Source: a virus
DNA: 62,278 bases
IMG/VR virus record: IMGVR_UViG_3300049893_000311
Location: 1-62,278 of that record
Reading direction: 5' to 3' (one strand)
The translations under genes and the position numbers were made by a program. This document shows positions 27,889 to 38,800 of this stretch, one piece after another. Positions within the stretch are counted from its first letter, which is position 1, and every line of letters begins with the position of its first letter. Below the pieces are notes generated by a model. The model saw only the letters and a list, made by a program, of their open reading frames with translations, searched no databases and was not told the origin of the DNA.

Positions 27889-29118
27889 TTAATCGATTTC
27901 CTCGAAACTCTCCTCAATTATACCCTCATTCAGATTAACATTCAAATATACGTTGAACTCTGTTCCGTGCCTATTCTTGCGGGACACCACCTCAATAATG
28001 TCGGTGTCCTGGTGTCTGTGGACAGACATAGCCATATCAGCATCATATTCGATGGCCTTTGACCAGGCCACCTGGCTCAGAAGCGGCGGGGTGTCCTGGG
28101 TATTAGTGTCATCCATAGTCACAGCAGAGATAGCCATGACAGGAATATTATTCCTCGTGGCCATCAACTTCAATTCTCTGGACAGGTTCATCATCCTAGG
28201 CGTCAGACTCTCAGACATTCTATTGTCCGAAAGCAACTGCATGTAGTCACAAACCACTAGATCAGGCTTGTGCTGGTCGATCTTGGACTGGATAACCGCA
28301 GGGGTGATCTCGCCCTCACCGGACGCATTTGACACGATTGGGAAACTCTGTCTATCCTCTAGAGTTTTCTTAGCCCAATTCCTGAACTCGTCAGGGTCCA
28401 CATCGCCCTTCTGAAAATCTGACACCCGGAACAAACCGGACGCCATAAGCGCATAGATTCTGTTACGCATATCGTCTGCGCTCATCTCAGCGGACACGAT
28501 CATGGGCTTGAATCCCTGCTGCCAGGCCTTGACCGCCAGGTAAGCGGTGAACCACGTCTTACCCCTCGACGGATACCCGATCACCACAATGTAGTGACCA
28601 GGAGCCATTCCAGTGGGGTAGGACAAATCAATAGAGTCGAAGCCGGTCTTGATACCAGGAGAACCTCCCATTTCCAGAGAGCGCTTCCTGACCGCCTCCA
28701 TGTGGACCTCTGCCTCTTTCCAGTCAGTCAGGTCCATATCCTTGATAGCGTGAGTGTGCTTGGCAATATCTGAAAGGTCAGCCTCAAGATTGGTAATGAC
28801 CTTCTCGATTGGATTGCTCTTAAGCCTCTGCCCAGCCTTCATCAGCGCGTCCCTGAGACGTGCGCTGGCATAGTCGTTCTTTAGGTTATCCAGATAATAC
28901 TGGGTCGGTGATGTTACCGGAACCGCGTCAAAATCCCTGAACTTGTCCTGCAACTGGTCAATCGAGGGAACCTCACGATACTTATTCCAGTGGTCTTTGA
29001 TCTCTTCCCATACGTCGCCGTGTGACTCAAATAGTCTGTCTACATCTGCATCTACGATAAGTGTGCCAATATCCTTGTTCTCGCACAGCGCGGAGATAAC
29101 TGCTGCTTCGTTGTTAAT
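27889..29118 (-). CDS. dnaB: DnaB-like replicative helicase
   Basis: A 409-residue RecA-fold helicase: an N-terminal helical part (NNEAAVISALCENKD...), Walker A GYPSRGKT (about 181-188), Walker B LVVCDYMQLLSDN, and the MAISAVTMDD, WSKAIEYDAD and RKNRHGTEF C-terminal motifs. The start appears to be ATT 29118, overlapping the upstream TAA as ATTAA with GGAGG nine bases upstream; the first ATG-type alternative (a TTG at 28953) would remove the whole N-terminal helical part. Replicative unwinding, partner of the primase. Confidence 0.9.
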   Translation of the reverse strand: MNNEAAVISALCENKDIGTLIVDADVDRLFESHGDVWEEIKDHWNKYREVPSIDQLQDKFRDFDAVPVTSPTQYYLDNLKNDYASARLRDALMKAGQRLKSNPIEKVITNLEADLSDIAKHTHAIKDMDLTDWKEAEVHMEAVRKRSLEMGGSPGIKTGFDSIDLSYPTGMAPGHYIVVIGYPSRGKTWFTAYLAVKAWQQGFKPMIVSAEMSADDMRNRIYALMASGLFRVSDFQKGDVDPDEFRNWAKKTLEDRQSFPIVSNASGEGEITPAVIQSKIDQHKPDLVVCDYMQLLSDNRMSESLTPRMMNLSRELKLMATRNNIPVMAISAVTMDDTNTQDTPPLLSQVAWSKAIEYDADMAMSVHRHQDTDIIEVVSRKNRHGTEFNVYLNVNLNEGIIEESFEEID

Positions 29119-29458
29119 TTTTCTGCTCCTCCACTCTTCTCTTCGTGTTCCTCAATAGTGTAGCACGACGCTCTTTGTCAGCCGTGATGATGGTTAAATT
29201 GTTATCTAACTTATCAAAGTTCTTGTAGAAGAACTCTAGGGAGTGGTCAGTCTTGGTGCGGAAGTAGTATTCCAACACCTCACCGGCGCGCTCAGCGCCG
29301 AGACTATCAACCACGTCAGCCATACCCCACTTAGCAGAGTACCTATTTACTACCGGCTTCCTACCATGCACCTCCCTATATAGGGCGATGTACCTAGAAA
29401 TCAAAATGTACGCTAGGCGGTGCTTCTCTTTATCGCTTAGTTCTCTTAGGTCTGACAT
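29114..29458 (-). CDS. Hypothetical protein, 114 aa (possible helicase-loader role)
   Basis: Small, helical and basic (LRELSDKEKHRLAYILISRYI ... ERRATLLRNTKRRVEEQKN). Its position directly before the helicase, with overlapping stop and start, matches helicase-loading proteins of other phages, but no loader motif is seen. Starts at ATG 29458, overlapping the previous gene by 29 bases. Confidence 0.5.
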   Translation of the reverse strand: MSDLRELSDKEKHRLAYILISRYIALYREVHGRKPVVNRYSAKWGMADVVDSLGAERAGEVLEYYFRTKTDHSLEFFYKNFDKLDNNLTIITADKERRATLLRNTKRRVEEQKN

Positions 29459-29684
29459 AAATCTCTTCCACCTCTGCCTTAGTATTTTCCATCTTCTCCA
29501 TCAACTTCGCCTGGACGTACTCGTAGATTCGCTCTACGGCCTCGTCTGTGGTTTCCTCAGCGCGAACATGGTCCGTCAGACCAATACTAACATTGACAGA
29601 ATTATAGTTCCAAGTCGATTTGAAACTAAGGTTTATCTCAACCTTCGGGGGAGTCGGTGGAGGGCTCAGCCTCTTCTTTTCCAT
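29430..29684 (-). CDS. Hypothetical protein, 84 aa
   Basis: Starts at ATG 29684 (MEKKRLSPPPTPPKVE) behind AGGAGGACACAATC; the longer frame to 29783 lies in the next gene. Beta-rich then helical, with a basic C-terminus (VRPKRTKR). Unrecognised; part of the replication cluster. Confidence 0.58.
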   Translation of the reverse strand: MEKKRLSPPPTPPKVEINLSFKSTWNYNSVNVSIGLTDHVRAEETTDEAVERIYEYVQAKLMEKMENTKAEVEEIYVRPKRTKR

Positions 29685-29979
29685 GATTGTGTCCTCCTGC
29701 AAATCCGAATACCATCTCTTGATCGTGCTTCCCAGCGAAAGCAGCAGTCTCTTCCTCATCACTATACACCAACTCGACCCCATGTGTCAAGAGTTGGTTT
29801 CCAATCTCTGCCCAGGCATTCGCAATTTCTACCATCTGAGCAGACTCTTCACGCTGCATGGCAAACTTTTGAGCATACGCAAGCGCGTCCATCGCTGACA
29901 CATAGGCCAGAGGAGCGTTGATATTTACTACTATTGGTTCTTCGTGGTGAATATGCTTCTTTTTCTTTTTCTTTGCCAT
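29638..29979 (-). CDS. Hypothetical protein, 113 aa
   Basis: Lys- and His-rich start (MAKKKKKKHIHHEE), then a helical middle with YVSAMDALAYAQKFAMQREE, and a Glu-rich tail. ATG 29979 overlaps the upstream TAA (TAATG), which fixes the start. Family unknown. Confidence 0.58.
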   Translation of the reverse strand: MAKKKKKKHIHHEEPIVVNINAPLAYVSAMDALAYAQKFAMQREESAQMVEIANAWAEIGNQLLTHGVELVYSDEEETAAFAGKHDQEMVFGFAGGHNHGKEEAEPSTDSPEG

Positions 29980-30494
29980 TACCAATCTTCCGCTAGGTAT
30001 ACAGGGACAAACTCTCCATCCTCTGTCCGGGCGTACAACTGCATATCATGCTTCACAGCAGCGCGAACATCAGACTTGCCAAGAACATTCTTGGGCTTGA
30101 TCAATCCATCCTTACGGGGGCGTCCTAGGTGCTTGTTTGCCATGACCTCCTGAATCTGGAAGATATTTTCTTCCGAGAAGATCCTACGCACCGGCCTACC
30201 GTCTACCTGAGAGTATAGCATACCGTCTGATTCTATCTCACCCGCCATTAGGTAGTTGTGAATCTGGCGGGTGGTACGGTTGACGATCTTGGACACCTGA
30301 CCGATGGTGAAGCCGCGTGAAGCGTGCCGCCTTACATCTGACCATGCAAACATTCGCATGGTACTATCCTCTAGACATAAGGCGACCGCCTCATCACGAG
30401 CATAGATAACTCGAACAAGTTTATATAGTTTTCCGTCGATGAAGAAATACTTCCATTTCTTCTTCAACTTGACTACGCTTGGTCGCTTAGCCAA
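29979..30494 (-). CDS. Helix-turn-helix DNA-binding protein
   Basis: A 171-residue protein: basic N-terminus (MAKRPSVVKLKKKWKY), and FTIGQVSKIVNRTTRQIHNYLMAGEI (about residues 62-87), a MerR/excisionase-like winged helix, followed by a second domain with KHLGRPRKDG. Predicted transcription regulator. It starts at TTG 30494 (AAGG five bases upstream), overlapping the TAG region of the 52-residue gene, which suggests coupling. Confidence 0.68.
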   Translation of the reverse strand: MAKRPSVVKLKKKWKYFFIDGKLYKLVRVIYARDEAVALCLEDSTMRMFAWSDVRRHASRGFTIGQVSKIVNRTTRQIHNYLMAGEIESDGMLYSQVDGRPVRRIFSEENIFQIQEVMANKHLGRPRKDGLIKPKNVLGKSDVRAAVKHDMQLYARTEDGEFVPVYLAEDW

Positions 30495-30653
30495 CTATGC
30501 CTTGCTCCTCTCATAGAGCCATCGTCCAAACGGGTTGTCGTATTTACTGACGTACACTCTCTTGCCACACATGATGCAAAATACATCAATTTTGTTAGCC
30601 TCAGAGAACATGGCGTCAACATACATACGACCACCACATTTCTTGCAGTGCAT
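30495..30653 (-). CDS. Zinc-ribbon protein, 52 aa
   Basis: Two Cys pairs CKKCGGRMYVD and CIMCGKRVYVS in a minimal zinc ribbon, ending KYDNPFGRWLYERSKA. Start ATG 30653 overlaps the stop of the holin-like gene (TAATG). Likely nucleic-acid or protein binding; too short for usual ORF tracks. Confidence 0.72.
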   Translation of the reverse strand: MHCKKCGGRMYVDAMFSEANKIDVFCIMCGKRVYVSKYDNPFGRWLYERSKA

Positions 30654-30949
30654 TACGCCTTCTTAATTGAGGTGGCGTTCTTGATAGCAGTGTCGAGGCC
30701 TGTCGGGTTGTAGAAGCCTGAGTACGCAGCAACAGCAGCAACGAAGATTGCAATGGCTGACGTGCCCCAAGTCTCTAGCGATAGTCCCTCAGCAGACTGA
30801 GCAGCAACCACAACACCAGTAATACCGGCGAGAACGGTGGCTACTACAGCGTTAACCTTAGAAGACCACCCCTGCTGCTTTACAAGAGCCGCTACAATCG
30901 GAAAGAACACTCCGATAAAGGCGCTCACCTGTACTAGATTCTCATTCAT
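30653..30949 (-). CDS. Putative holin, 98 aa
   Basis: Three hydrophobic segments (about residues 8-24, 32-53 and 64-80) in a short protein with a polar start and a lysine-rich tail (KNATSIKKA): the layout of a three-helix phage holin, which forms pores for lysis. Gene position after the tail genes supports this. No endolysin gene is visible nearby, which is a gap in the argument. GAGGAGG lies about 10 bases upstream of ATG 30949. Confidence 0.65.
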   Translation of the reverse strand: MNENLVQVSAFIGVFFPIVAALVKQQGWSSKVNAVVATVLAGITGVVVAAQSAEGLSLETWGTSAIAIFVAAVAAYSGFYNPTGLDTAIKNATSIKKA

Positions 30950-30977
30950 TAATTTGTTTCCTCCTCTTTATATGTCA

Positions 30978-31736
30978 TTAGGCGGTGTATTTCTTTCCAC
31001 CTACAAAGCAATTATACCCCTCATCAGTCTCTTTGATCGGAACTAGTTCAAGAAAATGTTGTCCCCCTGAAATATATCCATAAAGAAATCCCTGTTGCCA
31101 GTTCCTCTGATTGGAGTAATCTGCCTTCTCAACCTTCATCATGTGACCGATTTCATACCCTTCCAGGCGCTGACCGGTAATTTCGTAGGTCTTGAAGTAG
31201 TCCCCGAGCCTGTGCGAGTGACCCCTGATTAAGGACACCCCCCAGGAATCAATGTCTGCCTTCACGGATTCGCCGGAGTGCTTAGAAACGGCTACGCCGT
31301 GATGAACGTACATATCGTTAAACCTGTTGTAAGGAAGGTCGCCATAGTAGTGGAACTCCACCCCATAGTCACTGTGCTTGTACAGTGTATCAGGCGTGAT
31401 CTGTCCTGCGAATTGCGGGGCATTGTCCTTGATAAACTTGTCGTGCCTAGTCCAGCCGTGGTTACCGTCAAACAAGTGGATATCACCCTTAGGAGCAATA
31501 CCTCTAATTGTTTCCAAGAACTCTCTCGTAGCCTTGGCACCGGCCTCATCCACGCTGATCATTTTCTCAGGCCCAACCGCCCAGCGAGAGGTACTGTCGG
31601 AGTCATCAAGGTCGCCCACAAGGTCAATCATGTGGGGCTTGAAGCCCTTTAGTACACTCAGCCAAAGGTTGACAGCCCTATCGTCCTGTAGTGGAAACTG
31701 AATGTCACTACAGGCCAGATATCTTAAATCCGACAT
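30978..31736 (-). CDS. Calcineurin-like metallophosphoesterase
   Basis: A 252-residue phosphoesterase: SDIQF (in place of D-x-H), GDLDD, GNHGW, HHG and GHSHR give the five dimetal motifs. Substrate unknown; phage members have been implicated in nucleotide or RNA processing. Start at ATG 31736 behind AAGGAGATAA, overlapping the HNH gene. Confidence 0.82.
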   Translation of the reverse strand: MSDLRYLACSDIQFPLQDDRAVNLWLSVLKGFKPHMIDLVGDLDDSDSTSRWAVGPEKMISVDEAGAKATREFLETIRGIAPKGDIHLFDGNHGWTRHDKFIKDNAPQFAGQITPDTLYKHSDYGVEFHYYGDLPYNRFNDMYVHHGVAVSKHSGESVKADIDSWGVSLIRGHSHRLGDYFKTYEITGQRLEGYEIGHMMKVEKADYSNQRNWQQGFLYGYISGGQHFLELVPIKETDEGYNCFVGGKKYTA

Positions 31737-31984
31737 TTATCTCCTTTTTGGAAGTTACATTCCGCGTGGGCCGACTGTACGTTATCGTAAGTGTGTGCGC
31801 CACCGATGGCCACTGGAACGATGTGATCCAGAGTTGCAGCCTTTGGGTGCGGTAGTCTAAGTGTACTATCAATCGGCTCATCGCACAACTTGCAAATCCA
31901 CCCATCCCGCTCAAACACCAGAAGCCGGTCAACCCTGTCCCCGCGCATATAAATGCGTCGTCTGCGTGGGGAATACTTTCTCAA
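31724..31984 (-). CDS. HNH endonuclease, 86 aa
   Basis: Short HNH protein: RRRRIYMRGDRVDRLL basic start, CKLCDEP, LDHIVPVAIGGAH and ECNFQKG, the complete HNH signature. Start ATG 31984 overlaps the previous stop (ATGA). It lies between the tail genes and the lysis region; possibly a nicking or packaging helper. Confidence 0.82.
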   Translation of the reverse strand: MRKYSPRRRRIYMRGDRVDRLLVFERDGWICKLCDEPIDSTLRLPHPKAATLDHIVPVAIGGAHTYDNVQSAHAECNFQKGDKCRI

Positions 31985-32415
31985 GCGGTGGCTTTTGGTC
32001 CTACCAAGACGATAGACAGCCCCCTGAGGTCAATGTCTCCGGTTGTAGCACCGACCGACCTCACGCTCACTACCGCCCCATCGCCATCAAGTGACGAGAT
32101 CGATGCCATAAGAGGCTTGTTTGCGATTGGTAGCACAGACATTGCTGGCTGCTTAGAAAATGACACAGGGAAGTTGACGCTAACGTTCTTGTCAGTTTCA
32201 CCCTCACGAATTGTCATCGTGTCAAAAATTTTAATGAATCCTATAACCTGAACGTTGTCCCCATCTCTGGAGTCCTTACGCTGGTTGCCATCGGTTGACC
32301 GCCGAACCCAAAGTACCCTGGCAGTCTGATCCTTTAGTTCTTTCAGATACTCGATCATATCATTGAACGGATCAACACTTACAGGGGTACCCTCATAGAA
32401 ATCGCTCAGAGCCAT
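31981..32415 (-). CDS. Hypothetical tail-associated protein, 144 aa
   Basis: Helical N-terminus (MALSDFYEGTPVSVDPFNDM) and a beta-rich C-terminal half (FPVSFSKQPAMSVLPIANKP). Position after the fibre gene suggests a small tail or fibre component. Overlaps both neighbours. No family recognised. Confidence 0.55.
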   Translation of the reverse strand: MALSDFYEGTPVSVDPFNDMIEYLKELKDQTARVLWVRRSTDGNQRKDSRDGDNVQVIGFIKIFDTMTIREGETDKNVSVNFPVSFSKQPAMSVLPIANKPLMASISSLDGDGAVVSVRSVGATTGDIDLRGLSIVLVGPKATA

Positions 32416-32810
32416 TAAATTTCCTCGCCGTCAAGATGGAATTCAGCCTCGGCGTCCGAAACTTCGATCACTTGCGAGTAATCAAACCCGTAATCGCCCA
32501 GAGGGGCGGTGACCAGACATTTCTTAGCATTGCTGATTATGTATATTTTACCATCTTTGGCGTTCTGAATCAAGGTTCCGTCTCTGAACCCGAGTGTTCC
32601 GACAATTTTGCGTGGGAACGAATCGGCCAACCTATCCAGAGGATAGACGGGAAGCCCCCATGATGCCAAGGCCCGGTCACTATAGAATCTATATCCATTA
32701 CCACCCTTAGCCATAAATACTATAGAACCCCAAGAATAGACTAATCCATCAATTACCTTATCTATAGGATAATATAAAATTTCTTGATCTCTTTGTTTCT
32801 TAAAGAACAT
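32415..32810 (-). CDS. Repeat protein of a wall/glycan-binding type, 131 aa
   Basis: Three related units built from strand pairs: DGLVYSWGSIVFMAKGG, FRDGTLIQNAKDGKIYIISNAKK and GYRFYSDRALASWGL, like the short repeats (G-x-L-I ... VYLVSNGKK) of actinobacterial surface proteins that bind wall glycans (recollection). Likely a small tail-tip adhesin. It has its own leaderless promoter, directly after the giant fibre gene. Confidence 0.6.
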   Translation of the reverse strand: MFFKKQRDQEILYYPIDKVIDGLVYSWGSIVFMAKGGNGYRFYSDRALASWGLPVYPLDRLADSFPRKIVGTLGFRDGTLIQNAKDGKIYIISNAKKCLVTAPLGDYGFDYSQVIEVSDAEAEFHLDGEEI

Positions 32811-32816
32811 ATCTAT

Positions 32817-32845
32817 ATGGTAGCCCCTCGCTAATAGCCTGTCAA
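32817..32845 (-). promoter_or_regulatory. Sigma-70-like promoter, leaderless tail-tip operon
   Basis: -35 TTGACA (32845-32840), 17-bp spacer, -10 TACCAT (32822-32817), six bases, then ATG 32810. Confidence 0.7.
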
Positions 32846-32849
32846 GTAG

Positions 32850-35800
32850 TTATTCTACGACGTTGTAGGTGATGCGGAGACGACGCACTCCGACCATTAC
32901 CTCGGAGCCGAAGTAGACAGGACTTCCGTCATAGGCACTCAGCAGAACGCCTCGGTACCTAGTTCCAGTAGTGCTGGTCCCCCAGAGAGACTTGGTTCCC
33001 ATGTTTGAAATATCAAACCAGGCCACTCGTGATGGGGAGGTAAACCTTGAATACTGTGACGTTAGATTTGGAATAGAAATGGAGTTCGGATAATTTGAGG
33101 CATATGGCGTCGTAGCCCCGGTCGATCCTTGGAAGTAAATACTGTTCGGCTCACCAGTAGAAATTTCTAGTTCCATTTCTACCTTTACGATAGAGGAGTC
33201 TGGATAGACACCTGAAGTATCAGTCGAAGATACCAACTGGTCATAAATGGTGTAAACGCTATTCTTCAGGGTCCCCTGCATTTCCCCACCGATGTGTGCC
33301 TCTGTTGTAACCATTTCTCCTGTTCCATTAGAGATAAGGGCTCCGTCCTGACCGTAATAACCCCACCACTTCGGGCTAAAGTACACCGTTTTTGTGATCT
33401 TCCTCGTATCAGCGTCCGTTCCAGAAGTACGAGAAACTCCGGAGGGAGCCACGTTAATTCCAACGTCCTCAATAACCAGTTGTGCAGGAGAGTTAGACGC
33501 ACCGTCAAATCTAATGGTTCCTCCTGGGGCACTCACGTCAGACCCTCCATAAATCAAGAACCTATAGTTCCCAGATGTGGGTGGGTTAAAGATTCTTGAC
33601 ACATAACCCATAGTTATATTCTGGTTCGCCTGCTTTCCAAGGCGGTATTTCATGATAACATCGTCTAGTCCAGCGCTAGTATCTGCACGAGGAATAGCGG
33701 GTATCGTAGTTGCGTTAAATCTATATCCGACCATAACATCAACGAACGTAGTGTTCGCATTTGTGTTGTAAATTCGGAACGGGCCAGCGGAGATTTTATA
33801 CATTCTTCCGGAATCCAAGTTGTCAGCAGAAACTTCAAGATATGGCACTCCGGAGGAATAGGTGACGCCACCTGACCAGTTGGTGTGTGGCACTTCGGCG
33901 TTTACAAAGTCCTGATTGCTTGACCTATTACCTCGTGCCACAACCCCTCGACCAACATCTGTAAGATATTCTACAAGGCTAGTGCTTCCAACCGTCACAT
34001 CATCTGTGAATGATCCAGCCTCAGCCTGAATACTTGATGTGGCTCCGTCGAGAACCATATTTCCACCAAGTTTAATGAAGTCTCCTGAGTCAGACGAATC
34101 AGCCATAAGACTAACCGTTTCATTTCCGTGCTCGTCAAACAGGCGGATACCAGCATCGGTTAGTTCTCCGGAAGTTCTTCCATCGATAGAGAGCCATACA
34201 TCTTCTATATACAGGAGACCCTTTTCTGCCGTTCCCGTGTTTTTGAATACCGCGCGTACATACCCCGCACCGGGGCTGTCCCACTTTAGCAGACTAGTGC
34301 CAGCGGTCGCAGGAGTTAAACTTTCAGTCAATGTTACGATTCCCCCAGTTGGTACGGTAACTGTTGGTGATCCGAATGCCAGCGTAGCAGAATATTCAAA
34401 GGTTACCTGCAACTGCTGGTTAATATCTCCATAGTAGTAAAACCCGAGGTTGTAGGTAGAGTCTGCTGTAATCTCAACAGGATCAGATGTTAGGCTAGTT
34501 CCATGAGTAGTTGTTGTTGAACCTTTTCCAAGAACGGCCTTGGCTAGTCCACTTCTCGCCCTGCTGGTGAAGGTGAACGGGTCTGTAACCGCTGTTGTCC
34601 CGTATTTCAGAGTAGCCGTGTCAACGAGAGTATTCATCGAAGAGGTGGCCGCAGTAGCAACGACTAGAATTGCCACCCTAATAGAATCGAAAAATCCGTT
34701 GGCGGTGAAGTTGACCGTTGGGCTGGTCTGCCACGAGCCGGTGGTAGTTAAGGCTGCTGACTGCACCATGCTTGCAGTATCGGTAACCTTGGCTGCACGG
34801 GGGCTCCATGTTCCATTGGTAGCGCCAGATGTAGCATATGTAAAGGTTGTTGTGCCGGTGACAGTAATAGTCTTTGCACCATTAAAGTTTTGTAGTGTTG
34901 GGTCGTTGTTGTAGTACACACCCTCAATTTCTACCGAGTCCGAAGTGGCCAGCCCGTGTGGAGCGACCGTTGTCACTGTTACTAGGTTGGTTCCAGAGGT
35001 AGTCACAGAAGAAATACCGATTTGGCCGGTCAACCTGAACCTAAGGTCTGCTGTTGTGCGAGAGGAAATATTGTATTTAAAGTTTCCCGCCATAACACTT
35101 GTAGAACCATAAGCAATTGGGACAGACTGAACAACACCATAAATTGCTCCGGAAGCCATTGCTGTTGGGTTCAATTTCTGAGTACGGCTGTATGACAGGT
35201 ACCCGTTAGGCGTTGCTGCGCTGTAGGAGTCTGACACAGATGTACCGGCGGTGTAGGCAACTCTATAAGTTGGGCTTATGGGAACATAGGTAACAGATGA
35301 ACCTGTACCAGTAATATCAAGTGCCGCACCGCCAGGGCTAGCAGAAAGTTGGAAGGTGGTACTCGTCGCATTAATGATATAGTACGTCGTATTTGTAGAG
35401 ACTCCTGTGGTGGTTCCCAGGCTAGAGAAGAATATAGAGTCTCCATTTTCAAACGTGTGGGGGTTGGTGGTTGTGAATAAGTCTGTGGCGGTCGTGCTTG
35501 TGGCGGTTAGGCTTCCCCAGACCATCTGCGTGCCGGTGTAGTTTGTCAAGTCTGTCACCGTAAAGCGATCTGCGGTAGAAATGGCGATCTTGTTTTCAAG
35601 AGTCACGATCCTGTTGGTGGTGGTAGACTCCTTGAATAGAATCCTATTTGTTGGGCCAGGAGTGCTACCGTTATAGTCAATTGTTGCAGATGGAGTTACT
35701 GTTCCAGAAGTATATGTCGCCCATCCGGTGCTTACCGTCGGATTTGTAGAGTTTACAGGAACGTACTCAAACCACGGGTTTACCACGAGGTTGTCATCGG

Positions 35801-38800
35801 TTGAATAATCTCCCCATTCTAGAGAATGGAAGGACGCTGAATCGCCGCCAATTCTTGCCGTTGTCCAACCAGGAATTGTTCCGGAGTTGGAAAGCGTTAC
35901 CGGGGAGCGCTGCTTAACCCTTGGATATACCCCAGTATCCTCAAACGATCCATTTTGGACTAGGTTAGATCCGAATAGACCGAGACTGATCTTATTTGTT
36001 GCCAGCGAGCCCGTGCTGATTGAATTTCCATCAATAACCGTCAGAGCCGCGCCGGTAAATGGAGAAGGGGTTGATAGATAACCAACCTGCTTCTCGATCA
36101 TCATTCCATCGATGTAGTATGTTCCTACAGCACTAAATGATCTAAGTCCTAGAACGGCAAGGTCGTCTGACGCACCGGTCGTAAATGATGCGTAGATTCT
36201 TTGCCATGATCCGGAAGGAATTGCCGTGGTGCCACCAACCACCGTCGCGGCATAGTCGTTATTCAATCCGGTGCTCTGAGGCTTATACCTAAATGAAATT
36301 GTCTGGGTTGATCCAGTCCCCTGATAAATATATCCAGAGATTATGTATGTTGTACTGGGAAGAACTCTAAAGTTATAGTCAGTATTGTTAACCCCCAGAA
36401 ACACAGTATTGTTAGGTTGAACTGTTGTTACAACCTTGATAGACTGTGATCCGAATTTCTCCTGCTCTGTAGATGCCAGCGCGGTAGCGTTAACACCATC
36501 CATCTTTCCAACGTAGTAATAATCCTCCCACTCAAAGTCCGACCACTGTGGGGGCAGAAGATTGTTGCCCTGTCCACCGATCAGCACCTTATCTGCGCTT
36601 AGGCTCCCAGCAGCAATTCTTGCGGCGTTAAGCGTGCCGGTCGTGATATTGTCAGCATTGAGTGCCGTTGTCGCAATTCTAGCCGCATCTAGAGTTCCAG
36701 TGGTTATGTTTGTTGCACTTAGATTTGTGACAGAAACCTGTGAAGCGTTAAGTGTGCCTGTAGTAATTTTATCAGCGCTTAGTGTTCCGGTGACAATCTG
36801 ACCACCGTCAATCACTGTTCCTGGCTTTACAAATCCTGACGGGGTGTTCTGTGTTCCAACTCTTTCCTCCATCATTACACCGTCAATATACTGGACCCCT
36901 GAGGTTGCCGCAAAGATGATACTGATGTTTACCGTTGTGTCGGCTGCCGCCGTGTAGGTACCATATACTCTAGTCCAGGTGCTTGCGGTAGTGTCATCGA
37001 CAAGGTTCGACAGAGTGGTGTCTGCTCCGCCGCTCGGCTTGACCCTTAGGGTCGCTCCGGTGCCGCTCGTGATTGTCGAATATACATATGCTGAGATAAT
37101 ATATGTCTTTCCATTTAGAACAGGAATATTGTAGGTTGTGGCGCTGGTATTGAAATATACACCCTCTGATGCCGCGTCTACGGTTACAGCCAGAGCACGC
37201 GCACCGAACTTAAACTGGGTTGCTGATGTCTGAACCAGTGTCGGGGTTCCAACAAATGCTGGCCTTAGTGCTCCTCCAGAATCGTACATCGTGCTTGTAA
37301 GTTCGAAGTCTGCCCACTCTTGGGGAACCATGTTTGAAGCATTTCCACCAATATTTATCTTGTTTGCATTAATTCCTGTTGCGTTAATATGGTTGGTATC
37401 GATTTCACCAGCCTTGATCTTTGCAGCAATCACCGCGTCGGTGGCAATTTGGGTAGCAGTAATAGCATTGGCATTAATATCGGCAGTGTCAGCCTTGGAC
37501 AATTGTACTGCGCTAGAAACCGTTCCAGCCGCAGCGGAGCCATCAACATCCTTCGCAATAATCTTGAAAAAATAATCTGTAGAATATGCAAGGGCGGCTC
37601 CAGACCCATCAGTCTTAACGAACATATATGTTCCATCTATCTCTCCAACCTTCGTACTTCCAGATGGAGTAAATCCTGATGCCGTTCCAACATGGACCTC
37701 GTAGGTCACAGGATTAGTGTTTGCAACCGCAGACCATCTAACGTGTACTCCGTTAATTCCAGAGATAACAGATCCGGCGGCAGCGAGACTTGGGCTGGAA
37801 GCCGGTGCTGCACCATCCTTTATTACTACAGAGGACCCAACTGTTATGCTCGCCGGAGTTGTAGCAACCCATCCCGTATCTGTTGTTGGGTTTCCAACAG
37901 CATCAAGAGTTCTTACCCTTGCCCAGTACGGAGTTCCTGGGGTGAGTCCGGTAAATGATTCTACACCGGAGGCTCCTGCCAGACCTCCTGGCTGAATCTT
38001 GGTAACCTTGCCAGTTGTAAATCCAGAGTTTGTAGCAATTTGGATTTCTGTTCTTCCATTTCCGTTAATGAAGTCAGTATCAGACGGTCCAGTCCATGCC
38101 ACCATAAGGCTTGTAGCACCTGTAGTTAATGTAACAGAGGTTGGGGCTGCCGGGGCTGTAGTGTCTACAGCCTGTGTAACCGGAGAGCCGGTGGAGGCTA
38201 CCCATGTTCCAGAAACTCTACCCATAACATCATAAGATGCCATTTCAACCGTGTAAGCAACCCCAACAGAAAGGCCTCTAATAATGTATGTTGTGGCAGA
38301 CTTATTGATATCAATTTCTGTGTATTGACCAGCAGTATCGCTAGACTTTCTATACCTAACTTTAAATCCAGCAAGAATCGGGCTAGACGGTCCAGAAATA
38401 GAGGTGAGAACAATCTGTGCTGTTCTATTGGTCGGATCATTTGTATCATAACTTCCAGTTGCGGTGCTGGTTGGTCCAGTTAACGTACTTGTAGCAACAA
38501 TGCTAACTTCTGTGCTGTACGATGTGCTGTAGCGTCCGAACTTATCACGAGTTCTTGCTCTAAAGTAATATGTCCCAGAGTATGCAGATGGCAGGGCATA
38601 TCTAAAGAATGTTGCATTTCCAGTATAGACAACCGTGGTGCTTCCTGTTCCAGTACCGTATAGTTCATATGAGTCAAGTATGCCGCTAGTGTCTGAAACC
38701 GCTGGCCATGAAATATAGATACCACCAGCATCGATAACTGGCGTAGCAAGCACCGGCGCTGCCAGCGCAGCAGGAGCAGCATCGGTCGCGGCAGCGTTAA

